Translations under genes and position numbers: made by a program
Assembly: GCF_014201415.1 (NCBI RefSeq)
Contig: NZ_JACHEH010000002.1
Span: 496,001 to 560,000, forward strand
DNA: 64,000 bases
Direction: 5' to 3'
From: Chelatococcus composti
GTDB taxonomy: Bacteria; Pseudomonadota; Alphaproteobacteria; Rhizobiales; Beijerinckiaceae
The notes under the pieces: generated by a model
Told to the model about the DNA's origin: nothing
What the model saw: only the letters and a program-made list of their open reading frames with translations
Database searches by the model: none
Shown: positions 18,292-27,483 of the stretch, one piece after another
How the letters are laid out: each line of letters begins with the position of its first letter
How positions within the stretch are numbered: the stretch's first letter is position 1

Positions 18292-19023
18292 ATGTCGACA
18301 GCCGCCGATTCAACCGCCGCGTTCGATCCTCGTGCCACCGCCGTGCGCCTTCTGCGCCGGGCCCGCTTCGGCACCCTCGGTACGCTTGCGGCCGACGGCT
18401 CCCCCTATGCGTCCCTCGTGAATGTCGCGACGGCTTTCGACGGCACGCCCATCACGCTCATCTCAACGCTCGCCCTGCATACCCAGAACATCGCCCGTGA
18501 TTCGCGCGTCTCGCTGCTCCTCACCCAGATCGGCGCCGGTGATCCGAGCGCCCATCCGCGCATCAGCCTCTTCGGCCGCGCGGTGGTGAGCGAGGACGAG
18601 GCCGACAGGCGCCGCTTCCTCGCCCGCCATCCGATGTCGGCCGGCTACGCCGGTTTCAGGGATTTCGCCTTCTACCGCATCGAGGTCACGGGCGCCCACC
18701 TCGTCGCCGGCTTCGGCCGCATCGTCGACCTGACGCCGCGGGACTTGATCGACGACCTGTCGGGCGCCGAGCACCTGGTGGAGAGCGAGGCCGGCGCCGT
18801 CGCACACATGAACGAGGATCATGCCGATGCCCTCGCCCTCTATGCGACGAAGCTCCTCGGCCTGCCCGATGGCAAATGGCGGGCGACCGGCATCGACCGG
18901 CACGGCCTCGATCTCATGTGCGGCGACCTGATCGGGCGAGTGGAGTTCCCCTCTCCCATCGGCGCGCCGGGCGAGCTGCGCCAGGTGCTGAAGCAGCTCG
19001 CAGAAGAGGCGCGCCGGCGCTGA
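18292..19023 (+). CDS. HugZ-like pyridoxamine-5'-phosphate-oxidase-fold protein
   Basis: 243 aa. The N-terminal split-barrel flavin-binding domain (residues about 10-150; RRARFGTLGTLAADGSPYASLVNVA) resembles PNPOx/FMN-binding proteins. A C-terminal DUF2470-type domain includes HMNEDHADALALYATKLLG. This is the architecture of HugZ, a haem-utilisation/haem-oxygenase family protein, but the substrate is not certain. The start is ATG 18292, 9 nt after GGAG (18279-18282). It sits between chvI and pckA, which are usually direct neighbours in related genomes. Confidence 0.82.
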   Translation: MSTAADSTAAFDPRATAVRLLRRARFGTLGTLAADGSPYASLVNVATAFDGTPITLISTLALHTQNIARDSRVSLLLTQIGAGDPSAHPRISLFGRAVVSEDEADRRRFLARHPMSAGYAGFRDFAFYRIEVTGAHLVAGFGRIVDLTPRDLIDDLSGAEHLVESEAGAVAHMNEDHADALALYATKLLGLPDGKWRATGIDRHGLDLMCGDLIGRVEFPSPIGAPGELRQVLKQLAEEARRR

Positions 19024-19028
19024 CGCCC

Positions 19029-19055
19029 CCCGGGGCCGCACAGTGCCGCCCCGGG
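19029..19055 (+). terminator. Terminator-like hairpin after the HugZ-like gene
   Basis: The stem pairs CCCGGGGC (19029-19036) with GCCCCGGG (19048-19055), and GCA with TGC inside one C/C mismatch, around a 3 nt loop. It lies 6 nt after the stop codon. No T-run follows, so termination may be Rho-assisted or partial. Confidence 0.5.
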
Positions 19056-19220
19056 AGGAACGTTGCCTTCAATCGATTCGATGACGCAAGCGGCCCGTCC
19101 CGCACTTGAAAGTCGGCAGCGGGCCGGGCATCGATGGTCCTGGCAGCCGCGGTGTACGGATGTGGAGGCCCTTCCGGCTTCAACGTCCATCAGCGCGGCC
19201 GGGGGCCCAAGGAGGACATC

Positions 19221-20831
19221 GTGGACAACGTCGGCGTATTCAACGGCGCGTGCGGCGCCGAGAGCTTCGGCTTCAAACAACTCAAACGCGTCTTCTGGAA
19301 TCTGGAGGCTCCGCGCCTCTACGAGGAAGCGCTGAAGCGCGGCGAGGCCGTGCTCGCCAGAGGCGGCGCGCTCGCGGCCGAGACGGGTGTCCACACCGGC
19401 CGCAGCCCGAAGGACAAGTTCATCGTCAAGGACGATGCGACGCGCGACGAGATCTGGTGGGACAACAATGGCGCCATCTCGCCGGAGCAGTTCGACACCC
19501 TGCTCGCGGACTTTCTCGCCCATGCCGAGGGCAAGGAGCTCTTCGGGCAGGATCTCTACGGCGGGGCCGATCCGGCCTATCGCGTCAGTGTCCGCGTCTT
19601 CACCGAATATGCGTGGCACTCGCTGTTTATCCGCAACCTCCTCATCCGTCCCGAGGCGGGCGAGCTCGCGCACTTTGTGCCGCAGCTCACCATCGTCGAC
19701 CTGCCGTCCTTCCGGGCCGACCCTGCGCGCCACGGCGTGCGCTCGGAGACGGTGATCGCCTGCGACTTCTCGCGCGGAATCGTGCTGATCGGTGGCACGT
19801 CCTATGCCGGCGAGATGAAGAAGTCGGTCTTCACCTATCTCAACTACACGCTGCCGGCGAAGGGCGTGATGCCGATGCACTGCTCCGCCAATGTCGGCGA
19901 GCGGGGGGATGTGGCGGTCTTCTTCGGCCTGTCCGGCACGGGCAAGACGACACTGTCGGCCGACCCGTCGCGCACCCTCATCGGCGACGACGAGCACGGC
20001 TGGAGCGCCGACGGCGTCTTCAACTTCGAGGGCGGTTGCTATGCCAAGACCATCCGCCTGTCGCGCGAGGCCGAGCCCGAGATCTATGCGACGACCGAAC
20101 GCTTCGGCACGATCCTCGAGAACGTCGTGCTCGACCCGCTGACGCGTGTGCCGGATTTCGACGACGGCTCGAAGACCGAGAACACGCGCTGCGCCTATCC
20201 GCTCGACTTCATCCCCAACGCGAGCAAGACGGGCCGTGCCGGCGTGCCGAAGAACATCGTCATGCTCACATGCGATGCGTTCGGCGTCCTGCCGCCCATT
20301 GCCAAGCTGACGCCCGCCCAGGCCATGTACCACTTCCTCTCCGGCTACACGGCGAAAGTCGCCGGCACGGAGAAGGGTGTGACGGACCCGGAGGCAACCT
20401 TCTCGACCTGCTTCGGCGCGCCCTTCATGCCGCGCCATCCCTCGGTCTACGGCAACCTGCTGCGCGATCTCATCGCCAAGCACGGCGTCGACTGCTGGCT
20501 GGTGAACACCGGCTGGACGGGTGGCAAGTATGGCGTCGGCCGGCGCATGCCCATCCGTGTCACGCGGCGCCTCCTGGCGGCGGCCCTCGATGGCTCGCTC
20601 AACCGCGCCGACTTCCGGCAGGATCCCTACTTCGGCTTCGCGGTGCCGACCTCGGTGCCGGGCGTGGAGCCGCACATCCTCTATCCGGTGAAGACCTGGG
20701 CGAGCAAGGCCGAGTTCGCCGAGACGGCGCGCCGCCTCGTCGGCATGTTCCGTACCAACTTCAAGAAGTTCGAGGACCACGTCGACGCTGACGTGCGCTC
20801 GGCTGGCCCGGATCTGTCGATCGCCGCCTGA
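19221..20831 (+). CDS. pckA: Phosphoenolpyruvate carboxykinase (ATP)
   Basis: Converts oxaloacetate to PEP at the start of gluconeogenesis. 536 aa, the normal length. Motifs: [10 protein letters not shown] (substrate site), the kinase-1a P-loop [33 protein letters not shown] (metal and kinase-2) and [17 protein letters not shown] chose GTG 19221 because AAGGAGG (19209-19215) is 5 nt upstream. An in-frame upstream ATG (19134) would add 29 residues without homology. Its product PEP feeds the PTS encoded next door. Confidence 0.96.
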   Translation: MDNVGVFNGACGAESFGFKQLKRVFWNLEAPRLYEEALKRGEAVLARGGALAAETGVHTGRSPKDKFIVKDDATRDEIWWDNNGAISPEQFDTLLADFLAHAEGKELFGQDLYGGADPAYRVSVRVFTEYAWHSLFIRNLLIRPEAGELAHFVPQLTIVDLPSFRADPARHGVRSETVIACDFSRGIVLIGGTSYAGEMKKSVFTYLNYTLPAKGVMPMHCSANVGERGDVAVFFGLSGTGKTTLSADPSRTLIGDDEHGWSADGVFNFEGGCYAKTIRLSREAEPEIYATTERFGTILENVVLDPLTRVPDFDDGSKTENTRCAYPLDFIPNASKTGRAGVPKNIVMLTCDAFGVLPPIAKLTPAQAMYHFLSGYTAKVAGTEKGVTDPEATFSTCFGAPFMPRHPSVYGNLLRDLIAKHGVDCWLVNTGWTGGKYGVGRRMPIRVTRRLLAAALDGSLNRADFRQDPYFGFAVPTSVPGVEPHILYPVKTWASKAEFAETARRLVGMFRTNFKKFEDHVDADVRSAGPDLSIAA

Positions 20832-20843
20832 CGCCCCCGGTCC

Positions 20844-20867
20844 CCGCGGGCGCCCCCGCGCCCGCGG
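20844..20867. terminator. Strong hairpin between convergent pckA and antiporter genes
   Basis: A perfect 10 bp stem (CCGCGGGCGC with GCGCCCGCGG) and a CCCC loop, 12 nt after the pckA stop and 15 nt from the end of the antiporter gene. A modest T-rich stretch (TCTTCC) follows on the + strand. Confidence 0.7.
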
Positions 20868-20882
20868 TCTTCCGTCGAACGG

Positions 20883-22751
20883 TTACAAGCGCGCGCGCCA
20901 CCTGGAGACGGCGCCCCGCAGGCTCTCTGTCAGGCGTCGGGTGCCGTCGGCGAGGCGGGCCTGCAGCGGGGTGAGGCGCGCGACGAGAGCCGCCATGAGA
21001 CGTTCCATCGCCGTCGTCGGCACGACGACGGCGACATCCGCATCCTCGCTGTCGAGAATGAGCGAGATCGTGTGCGGCACGCCGTCGTGGACGCCGCGCG
21101 CCACCAGCGTCACTGGCCCCAGCGCAATCCGGTCGCCCTCGCGCACGCCCTCCTCGAAGGTGTCGATGAACAGGCTGCCGACCGTCTGGTCCTTGACGTC
21201 GTCGTCAACAGTGATGCCGTAGGTAGCCGCAAGCTCGCCCAGCCTGACATCCGGGCCGAAGCTGAACACACCGGCTGAGGCGCGCCCCTGGTGCCCCTCG
21301 AAGGGGGCGAACAGGCGGTCGAGCCGGTTGACGCGCTGCGGCGGGGCGAGGAAGTAGCCGTAGTCGCCGACACGCAGCGCCCCGGCCTCCTCGGGGGTGA
21401 GAACGGCGTTGCGTCGCACGATGAGCACCGCACGCGCCCAGGGCGGCAGCCCGCCCCGGCCCATCACCGGGCTGTCCGCGACGATGGGATAGCCCACCAT
21501 CTCGTAGTCGAGCTGCCCCGGCAGGTCGATCTCGACGCGGCTCACCTCCGGCGCGGGGTCGGCAAGCGCCACCCCGGTGCTCCGCGCCGCGCTCGTCACC
21601 GTCCAGCCTTGAAGCAGCAGCGAGACGAGAACGACAAAGAAGGCGACGTTGAAATAGACCTCCGCATTCGGCAGCTGCGACAGCATCGGGATGGCTGCGA
21701 GAAAGATCGACACCGCCCCGCGCAGGCCGACCCAGGAGACGAAGAGCTTCTCGCGCACCGGGAAGCGGAAGGGCGTCAGGCAGAGCCAGACGGCGACGGG
21801 ACGTCCGATGAAGATGAGAAAGATCGCGATTGCGAGCGCCGGGATGGCGTGACTGAGAAGGTCCGCCGGTGTCACGAGCAGACCGAGCATCAGGAACATG
21901 ACGATCTGGCACAGCCAGGTCGCCGCATTATGGAAGCTCAGGATCGGCGCGAACGCCCGCACCGGCCGGTTACCCACAATGAGGCCGGCGATATAGACGG
22001 CAAGGAAGCCCGAGCCGTCGGCCAGCGCGGTCATCGCGTAGAGCGTGACGGCGCCGGCAACGACGAACAGCGGGTGCAAGCCCGACGGGAAGGTGATGCG
22101 GTTGACGGCGAAGGTGATGGCGAAGCCGCCAGCGACGCCCGCCGTGATGCCAACAATCGCCTGGCGCAGGACGAGATTGACGAACTCCGTCGTCGAGGAG
22201 ACGCCGCCGGCACCGATGAGCTGCACCAGAAGCACGACGAGGAAGACGGCGGCGGGGTCATTGGTGGCCGATTCGACCTCCAGCATGGCATTGACCCGCC
22301 GCTTCAGCTGCAGGCCGCCGGCACGCAGCAGGAAGAAGACAGCCGCCGCATCCGTCGAGGCCACCACCGAGCCGACGAGCAAGCCCTCCAGGGGTGCAAG
22401 GTCGAGTACCAGCATGGCCACGAGCCCCGTCAGCCCCGCCGTGATGACGACACCGACCGTGGCGAGCACCGCTGCAGGTGCCACGGCTCCCCGGACTCCG
22501 GAAACGCGCGTGCGCAGGCCGCCATCGAACAGGATGATGGCGAGCGACAGCGAACCGACGAGATAGGTGGCGCGGAAGTCACTGAAGGGGATGCCGCCGA
22601 TGCCGTCGACGCCCGCCAGCATGCCTATGGCTAGGAAGACGAGCAGCAACGGCGCGCCAAAGCGCGAGGCGACCAAGCTCGAGACGATACCGATGAGGAC
22701 GAGGCCCGAACCGAAAAGAAGCAGGGAATTGAGGACGACGATGCTGGTCAT
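20883..22751 (-). CDS. K+/H+ antiporter NhaP2/CvrA type
   Basis: 622 aa inner-membrane cation/proton antiporter of the CPA1 group. The N-terminal 390 residues carry about 12 hydrophobic segments, including AVFFLLRAGG and EVESATNDPAAVF (the conserved acidic ND motif). The cytoplasmic part has a TrkA-C-like domain (DLPGQLDYEMVGYPIVADSPV) and a CorC_HlyC-type domain near FIDTFEEGVREGDRIALGPV, typical of NhaP2. It is convergent with pckA and divergent from the PBP gene. Confidence 0.9.
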   Translation of the reverse strand: MTSIVVLNSLLLFGSGLVLIGIVSSLVASRFGAPLLLVFLAIGMLAGVDGIGGIPFSDFRATYLVGSLSLAIILFDGGLRTRVSGVRGAVAPAAVLATVGVVITAGLTGLVAMLVLDLAPLEGLLVGSVVASTDAAAVFFLLRAGGLQLKRRVNAMLEVESATNDPAAVFLVVLLVQLIGAGGVSSTTEFVNLVLRQAIVGITAGVAGGFAITFAVNRITFPSGLHPLFVVAGAVTLYAMTALADGSGFLAVYIAGLIVGNRPVRAFAPILSFHNAATWLCQIVMFLMLGLLVTPADLLSHAIPALAIAIFLIFIGRPVAVWLCLTPFRFPVREKLFVSWVGLRGAVSIFLAAIPMLSQLPNAEVYFNVAFFVVLVSLLLQGWTVTSAARSTGVALADPAPEVSRVEIDLPGQLDYEMVGYPIVADSPVMGRGGLPPWARAVLIVRRNAVLTPEEAGALRVGDYGYFLAPPQRVNRLDRLFAPFEGHQGRASAGVFSFGPDVRLGELAATYGITVDDDVKDQTVGSLFIDTFEEGVREGDRIALGPVTLVARGVHDGVPHTISLILDSEDADVAVVVPTTAMERLMAALVARLTPLQARLADGTRRLTESLRGAVSRWRARL

Positions 22752-23077
22752 GCGTCTTTCGGAGCGGGCATTGCGGCTGCTGCCCGGCGGCCGGGCGGGG
22801 CAGGGGAAGGCGAGGGATCACATGAGGTTGAACCGGAATTCGGCAGATGCCGAATCATACGTGATATGACGATCGAGCATGCCGGAATTCGGGCGAAAAT
22901 GGGCGCAAGGGATGCCGGAATCGCTTCGTTCGCGCCTGTTGCCGCCAGGCAGCACTCGCCTGCAGCGGGATCGGCCGGGGGTAACCGCCCCTTAATCCGC
23001 CACATTTATAGCTTGGTTGGAATGCTGCCCGCGAGCGGCCGTGCAGGCGGCCCGCGCACCCGCGAAGACGGAGAGAC
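22752..23077. promoter_or_regulatory. Divergent regulatory region with palindrome and repeated CCGGAAT boxes
   Basis: A 326 nt region between divergent genes with no supported ORF. It holds a perfect ATTCGGCA-GA-TGCCGAAT palindrome (22838-22855), and CCGGAATTCGG occurs at 22833-22843 and again at 22882-22892, with a third partial copy CCGGAATCG at 22915-22923. It looks like an operator cluster. A TTTATAG stretch near 23006 could be a -10 for the PBP gene, but no good -35 was found. The PBP ribosome binding site is GGAGAG just before ATG 23078. Confidence 0.5.
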
Positions 23078-25402
23078 ATGTCGTTCGAAAAGCGGCACGA
23101 CCGGCAGCCCGTGTCCGCTCCCCACGACAGGGGGCGGCCCAAGGCAGCATCCGACGGATTCGATCTGCGCCTGACGCCGGAAGACCGGCCGACCGGCATC
23201 CTCGCCGGCGCGCGTCTCGGGGCCCGGGCGGCGGGCAGCCGGGTGCGGCAGCCGCGCGAGCCCGTCTTTTCGGCGGTGCCCTCCGATGGGGAGAATCCCG
23301 GTCGATATCCGGAGGCGGACGGCGCGGACGGTCCGGACAGCCTGTTCCACGAGGAGGACGTGATGGCGAGGCGTGCGGCGGGGGGCCGTGCCCGCAGGGG
23401 CGGCGGCCGTGGCAACGGGGGAGGCAGTTCGGGCGGAACGCGCCGCGGAGGCGGTCGCAGGCGCCGGTCCTTCCTCGGCTGGGTCGTGCGCAGCTGTTTC
23501 GTGCTCGCCATCTGGTGCGGCATCGCGGTTGCCGGCGTCGTCGCCTATCACTTCGCGCAGCTGCCGCCCATCGACCAGCTCACCGTGCCGAAGCGCCCGC
23601 CGAACGTTGCCATCACCGCTTCCGACGGCACGCTCATTGCCAACCGCGGCGACATGGGCGGACGCGAGGTGAAGCTCTCCGAGCTGCCCCCCTATCTGCC
23701 GAAGGCCTTCATCGCCATCGAGGACAGGCGCTTCTACGACCATTTCGGCATCGACCCGCTCGGCATCACACGCGCCGTGGTGCGCAACATGACATCGGGC
23801 GGCGTCGCGCAGGGCGGCTCCACGCTCACGCAGCAGCTCGCCAAGAACCTCTTCCTCACCCAGGAACGCACGATCTCGCGCAAGATCCAGGAGGCGATCC
23901 TGGCACTGTGGCTGGAGCAGAAGTTCACCAAGAACGAGATCCTCGAGCTCTATCTCAACCGCGTCTACTTCGGCGCCGGCTCCTATGGCGTGGAGGCGGC
24001 AGCCCTGCGCTACTTCGGCAAGTCGGCGCGGGAGGTGTCCCTGTCCGAGGCGGCGATGCTCGCCGGTCTCGTGCAGGCGCCGTCTCGCCTTGCGCCCAAC
24101 CGCAATCCGGACGGCGCCGAGAAGCGCGCCCAGCTGGTGCTCTCGGCCATGGCAAGCGAAGGCTTCATCACCGAGGCGGCGGCCAAGAGTGCCCTCATGG
24201 AACCGGCGACGGCCATCAAGCCGCGCGGCGCCGGCTCGGCCAACTATGCCGCCGACTACGTCATGGACGTGCTGGAGGACTTCATCGGCCCGGTCCAGCA
24301 GGATGTCGTCGTGGAGACGACCATCGACATCGGCATGCAGCGCGCGGCCGAGAAGGCGCTGGTGGAGGCGCTCGACAAGCAGGGTGCCAAGTACGGCGTC
24401 AGCCAGGGGGCGCTCGTCTCGCTCGCCCCGGACGGCGGCATTCGCGCGCTCGTCGGCGGACGCAACTATGGCCAGAGCCAGTTCAACCGCGCCACGGTGG
24501 CGCGGCGGCAGCCGGGCTCCTCCTTCAAGCCCTTCGTCTATCTCGCGGCGCTCGAGAACGGCCTGACGCCGGATACGGTGCGCGAGGACGCGCCCGTCAA
24601 CCTCAACGGCTGGCGACCCGAGAACGCCAACCGCAAGTATGCCGGCCCCGTGACGCTCACGACGGCACTGGCGCGGTCGATCAACACGGTCACGGCACAG
24701 CTCATCGCCGAAATGGGACCGAAGGCCGTGGTGCGCACGGCGCAGCGGCTCGGCATTACCTCGCCGCTGCAGCCCAACCTGTCACTGTCGCTCGGCACCT
24801 CCGAAGTGCGGCCCATCGAGCTTGTCGCCGCCTATGCCGCCTTCGCCAACGGCGGCACCGGCGTCATCCCCTATCTCATCCGCGAGGTGAAGACGACGGA
24901 CGGCAAAGTGCTGTACAAGCGCACGCCGACCGACCTTGGGCGGGTCATCGAGCCGCAGCACGTGGCGCAGATGAACATGATGCTGCGCCAGACACTGCGG
25001 ACCGGCACCGGTCGCCGCGCCGAGCTTGCCGGCTGGGAAGCCGCCGGCAAGACGGGCACCAGCCAAGAATATCGCGATGCCTGGTTCGTGGGCTACACCG
25101 GCAGCCTCGTCACCGGCGTGTGGCTCGGCAACGACGACAGCAAGCCGACGAAGAAGGCCTCGGGCGCCAACCTGCCGGCCGAGATCTGGAAGAACTACAT
25201 GACCGCCGCCCTCAAGGGCCAGGCCCCCGTGCCGCTGCCTGGCGGGCCGTTCAACCGCCTGCCGCCCGCAGACGACGAGGCGCTCGTCGCCGAGGGTGGC
25301 TATGCCGGCGCGCTGCCGCCGGCCGCGGTCGGCCCGGCACCCGCGCAGGCGGCCGCGCCGCAGCGTCAGCGCGGGCTGCTGGAGATGCTCTTCGGCGGGT
25401 GA
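23078..25402 (+). CDS. Class A penicillin-binding protein (transglycosylase/transpeptidase)
   Basis: 774 aa bifunctional peptidoglycan synthase. A long cytoplasmic N-terminus (about 140 residues) ends in a striking Gly/Arg-rich stretch (residues about 100-130), then one membrane anchor (about residues 132-155). The GT51 transglycosylase has the catalytic Glu215 (FIAIEDRRFYDHFGID) and GGSTLTQQLAKN. The transpeptidase has Ser481 of SXXK (PGSSFKPF), the SIN motif and KTGTSQEYRDAWFVGYTG. It lacks a clear OB insertion and is shorter than E. coli PBP1a. Its stop is 4 nt from the convergent MFS gene end. Confidence 0.95.
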   Translation: MSFEKRHDRQPVSAPHDRGRPKAASDGFDLRLTPEDRPTGILAGARLGARAAGSRVRQPREPVFSAVPSDGENPGRYPEADGADGPDSLFHEEDVMARRAAGGRARRGGGRGNGGGSSGGTRRGGGRRRRSFLGWVVRSCFVLAIWCGIAVAGVVAYHFAQLPPIDQLTVPKRPPNVAITASDGTLIANRGDMGGREVKLSELPPYLPKAFIAIEDRRFYDHFGIDPLGITRAVVRNMTSGGVAQGGSTLTQQLAKNLFLTQERTISRKIQEAILALWLEQKFTKNEILELYLNRVYFGAGSYGVEAAALRYFGKSAREVSLSEAAMLAGLVQAPSRLAPNRNPDGAEKRAQLVLSAMASEGFITEAAAKSALMEPATAIKPRGAGSANYAADYVMDVLEDFIGPVQQDVVVETTIDIGMQRAAEKALVEALDKQGAKYGVSQGALVSLAPDGGIRALVGGRNYGQSQFNRATVARRQPGSSFKPFVYLAALENGLTPDTVREDAPVNLNGWRPENANRKYAGPVTLTTALARSINTVTAQLIAEMGPKAVVRTAQRLGITSPLQPNLSLSLGTSEVRPIELVAAYAAFANGGTGVIPYLIREVKTTDGKVLYKRTPTDLGRVIEPQHVAQMNMMLRQTLRTGTGRRAELAGWEAAGKTGTSQEYRDAWFVGYTGSLVTGVWLGNDDSKPTKKASGANLPAEIWKNYMTAALKGQAPVPLPGGPFNRLPPADDEALVAEGGYAGALPPAAVGPAPAQAAAPQRQRGLLEMLFGG

Positions 25403-25406
25403 AGTC

Positions 25407-26600
25407 TCAGGCGCCGGCGCGGATGAGCCGACTGACGACGAAGAGTGCCAGGGCCGCTATCCCGATGGCCGCGATTGTCGCCGTGAGCGGCACGGCGGAG
25501 GTCGCGACCACATGGCCGACATGAAGCCCGACGAGGGCGGCAAAGGTCATCTGGCAGATGCCGAGCAGCGAGGAGGCGGCGCCCGCCCGCTCCGGAAACG
25601 GCATCATCGCCGCTGCCGTCGTCTGCGGCATGACGAGCCCGACGCCGAAGGTATAGACGGCCATGGGCACCACCACGGCGAATGCCGAAACGATGCCGGC
25701 GAGCGTGAGCGCCAGCATGAGGAGCCCGCCGGCCGCGAGGCAGACGGTTCCGATGGCGATGGTGCCGTCGAGACCGCGCCGGCCAACGAGCCGCTGGGCG
25801 AGTACCGTGCCGCAGATGTAGCCGACGACGACCGTGCCGAAGCTCAGGCCGAAGGCGACCTCGCCGAGGCCGTAGAGGTTCTGCAGCACGAAGGACGAGC
25901 CGGAGATGAAACTGAAGAGCCCGGCATAGGTCAGGGCGGCGAGCCCGACATAGACGCGATAGACCCTGCTCGCGGCGAGGGCACCAAACTCGCGGCCGAT
26001 ATGGACGAGGGACAACGACCCCGGGCGTCGCTGCCGCAGGGTCTCCGGAAGGCCCGCAGCCACGACGGCGGCGAGCGCCAGGCCGCCGGCAAGTGCGACG
26101 ACGAAGCTCGCCCGCCAGCCGCAGAGGGCCTGCAGGACCCCGCCGAGGACGGGGGCCAGCGCCGGGACCAGGCCCATGATGCTGCCCATGCGGGAGAGCT
26201 CCCGCCCGGCGCGCGGCCCCTCGTAGAGATCGCGCACGACGGCGCGGGCGAGTACGATCGGCCCCGAGGCGCCGAGCGCCTGGACGAAACGGGCCACCGT
26301 CAGCCATTCGATGGAGGGCGCCAGGGCACAGGCCGCGGTCGCGGCAATGAAGAGGCCGAGCCCGGCGAGCAGTACCGGCCTGCGGCCGTACTGGTCCGAC
26401 AGCGGCCCGTGCAGGAACTGGCCGGCGGCGAAGCCAAAGAGAAAGGCCGACAGCGTCATCTGGGCCTCGGCCGGGCCCGTACCGAAGAAGGCGGCGATGG
26501 CCGGCAGCGAAGGCAGGTACATATCCGTCGACAGCGGCCCCAGTGCGGTCAGCAGGGCGAGCGTCGCGGTCATCGCAAAGGTGTCGGGCGAAAGGCGCAT
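25407..26600 (-). CDS. Bcr/CflA-family MFS multidrug efflux protein
   Basis: 397 aa with about 12 membrane segments. The N-terminal LGPLSTDMYLPSLPAIAAFFG is the Bcr/CflA signature, followed by the motif-A-like GPLSDQYGRRPVLLAGL and ALGASGPIVLARAVVRDLYEG. The family exports drugs such as bicyclomycin or chloramphenicol, or sulfonamides and dipeptides; the substrate here cannot be inferred. It lies 61 nt after the YgjP-like gene on the same strand. Confidence 0.9.
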   Translation of the reverse strand: MRLSPDTFAMTATLALLTALGPLSTDMYLPSLPAIAAFFGTGPAEAQMTLSAFLFGFAAGQFLHGPLSDQYGRRPVLLAGLGLFIAATAACALAPSIEWLTVARFVQALGASGPIVLARAVVRDLYEGPRAGRELSRMGSIMGLVPALAPVLGGVLQALCGWRASFVVALAGGLALAAVVAAGLPETLRQRRPGSLSLVHIGREFGALAASRVYRVYVGLAALTYAGLFSFISGSSFVLQNLYGLGEVAFGLSFGTVVVGYICGTVLAQRLVGRRGLDGTIAIGTVCLAAGGLLMLALTLAGIVSAFAVVVPMAVYTFGVGLVMPQTTAAAMMPFPERAGAASSLLGICQMTFAALVGLHVGHVVATSAVPLTATIAAIGIAALALFVVSRLIRAGA

Positions 26601-26661
26601 GGAAGGGCAACTGGAGGTGAGGGCCCTTCCTCTAGGCGGCGCGCAGCCGCCTGTCGAGCCT

Positions 26662-27420
26662 TCAGCCGTAGCGATGCAGGGTGGTGCCGTGGCGCTTGAG
26701 CCAGGCTTCCGCCTCGTCCGTACGCGGACAGAGCTGCTTGGTCAGCCGCCAGAAGCGGACAGAGTGGTTCATTTCCTGAAGATGCGCCACCTCGTGCGCG
26801 GCGAGATAGTCGAGCACGAAGGGCGGCGCGAGGATGAGCCGCCAGGAGAAGTTGAGGCGCCCGGCGGCGCTGCACGAGCCCCAGCGGCTCGTGGTGTCGC
26901 GGACGGTGACTGAGGCCGCCCTGCGGCCGAGCACCGCCGTGTGCCGCTCGACCGCCGCCCTCAGGTCTCGCTCCGCCTCGCGCACCAGGAAATCGCGCAG
27001 CCGCCGCGGCACATGCGCCACCTCGCCGCCGACGCTGATGATGGCCGCCCCATCGGCATCCCGCCCGGCGCGGGCGGGCGAGCGCTGGCCTTCCAGATGC
27101 ACGATGCGGTGCGGTTCTCCGCGCAACGGCACGATCGCACCCGGCAGCAGCGGCACCCGCTCCGGCACCCGCTCGAGGCGCGTCGCCAGCCATCCGCCAT
27201 GGGCATTGGCGAACTCCCGGGCGCGGGAGAGGGGCGTGCGCTCCGGCAGCGTGAGGACGGCTTCGCCCGTCGCGCCCGACACGCGCAGCGTCATCCGCCG
27301 TGCACCGGCCCGCCGCTTCACCGTGACCCGGTAAGCCTCGCCTGCGTGATGGACGAGGATGTGGTCCGGATCGCCGGTGTGGTCGTCGGTCGGCCTGGTA
27401 CGCCGGAAGAGGCTTCGCAT
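26662..27420 (-). CDS. YgjP/DUF45-type zinc metallopeptidase-like protein
   Basis: 252 aa SprT/YgjP-like protein. The C-terminal half contains the metal-binding motif YLAAHEVAHLQEMNHSVRFW (HExxH with a downstream His), preceded by RDTTSRWGSCSAAGRLNFSWRL, the signature of DUF45/M48-like hydrolases. The N-terminal half (YRVTVKRRAGARRMTLRVS) is the typical beta-rich domain. The physiological substrate of this family is unknown. The start at 27420 has only a weak ribosome binding site. Confidence 0.88.
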   Translation of the reverse strand: MRSLFRRTRPTDDHTGDPDHILVHHAGEAYRVTVKRRAGARRMTLRVSGATGEAVLTLPERTPLSRAREFANAHGGWLATRLERVPERVPLLPGAIVPLRGEPHRIVHLEGQRSPARAGRDADGAAIISVGGEVAHVPRRLRDFLVREAERDLRAAVERHTAVLGRRAASVTVRDTTSRWGSCSAAGRLNFSWRLILAPPFVLDYLAAHEVAHLQEMNHSVRFWRLTKQLCPRTDEAEAWLKRHGTTLHRYG

Positions 27421-27483
27421 GAGCGGATGATGGCGATTCGGGCGGTGCCCGTCACCAGGAATGCGAAGTGCCGCGGCTGTCGT

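Noticed and set aside
19106-20791. 561-codon frame overlapping pckA in another frame
   Set aside because: Arg/Ala-rich with no homology; pckA carries the P-loop and the substrate motifs.
23017-25524. 835-codon frame overlapping the PBP gene in another frame
   Set aside because: Low-complexity Arg/Gly/Ala shadow; the true PBP frame has intact catalytic motifs.
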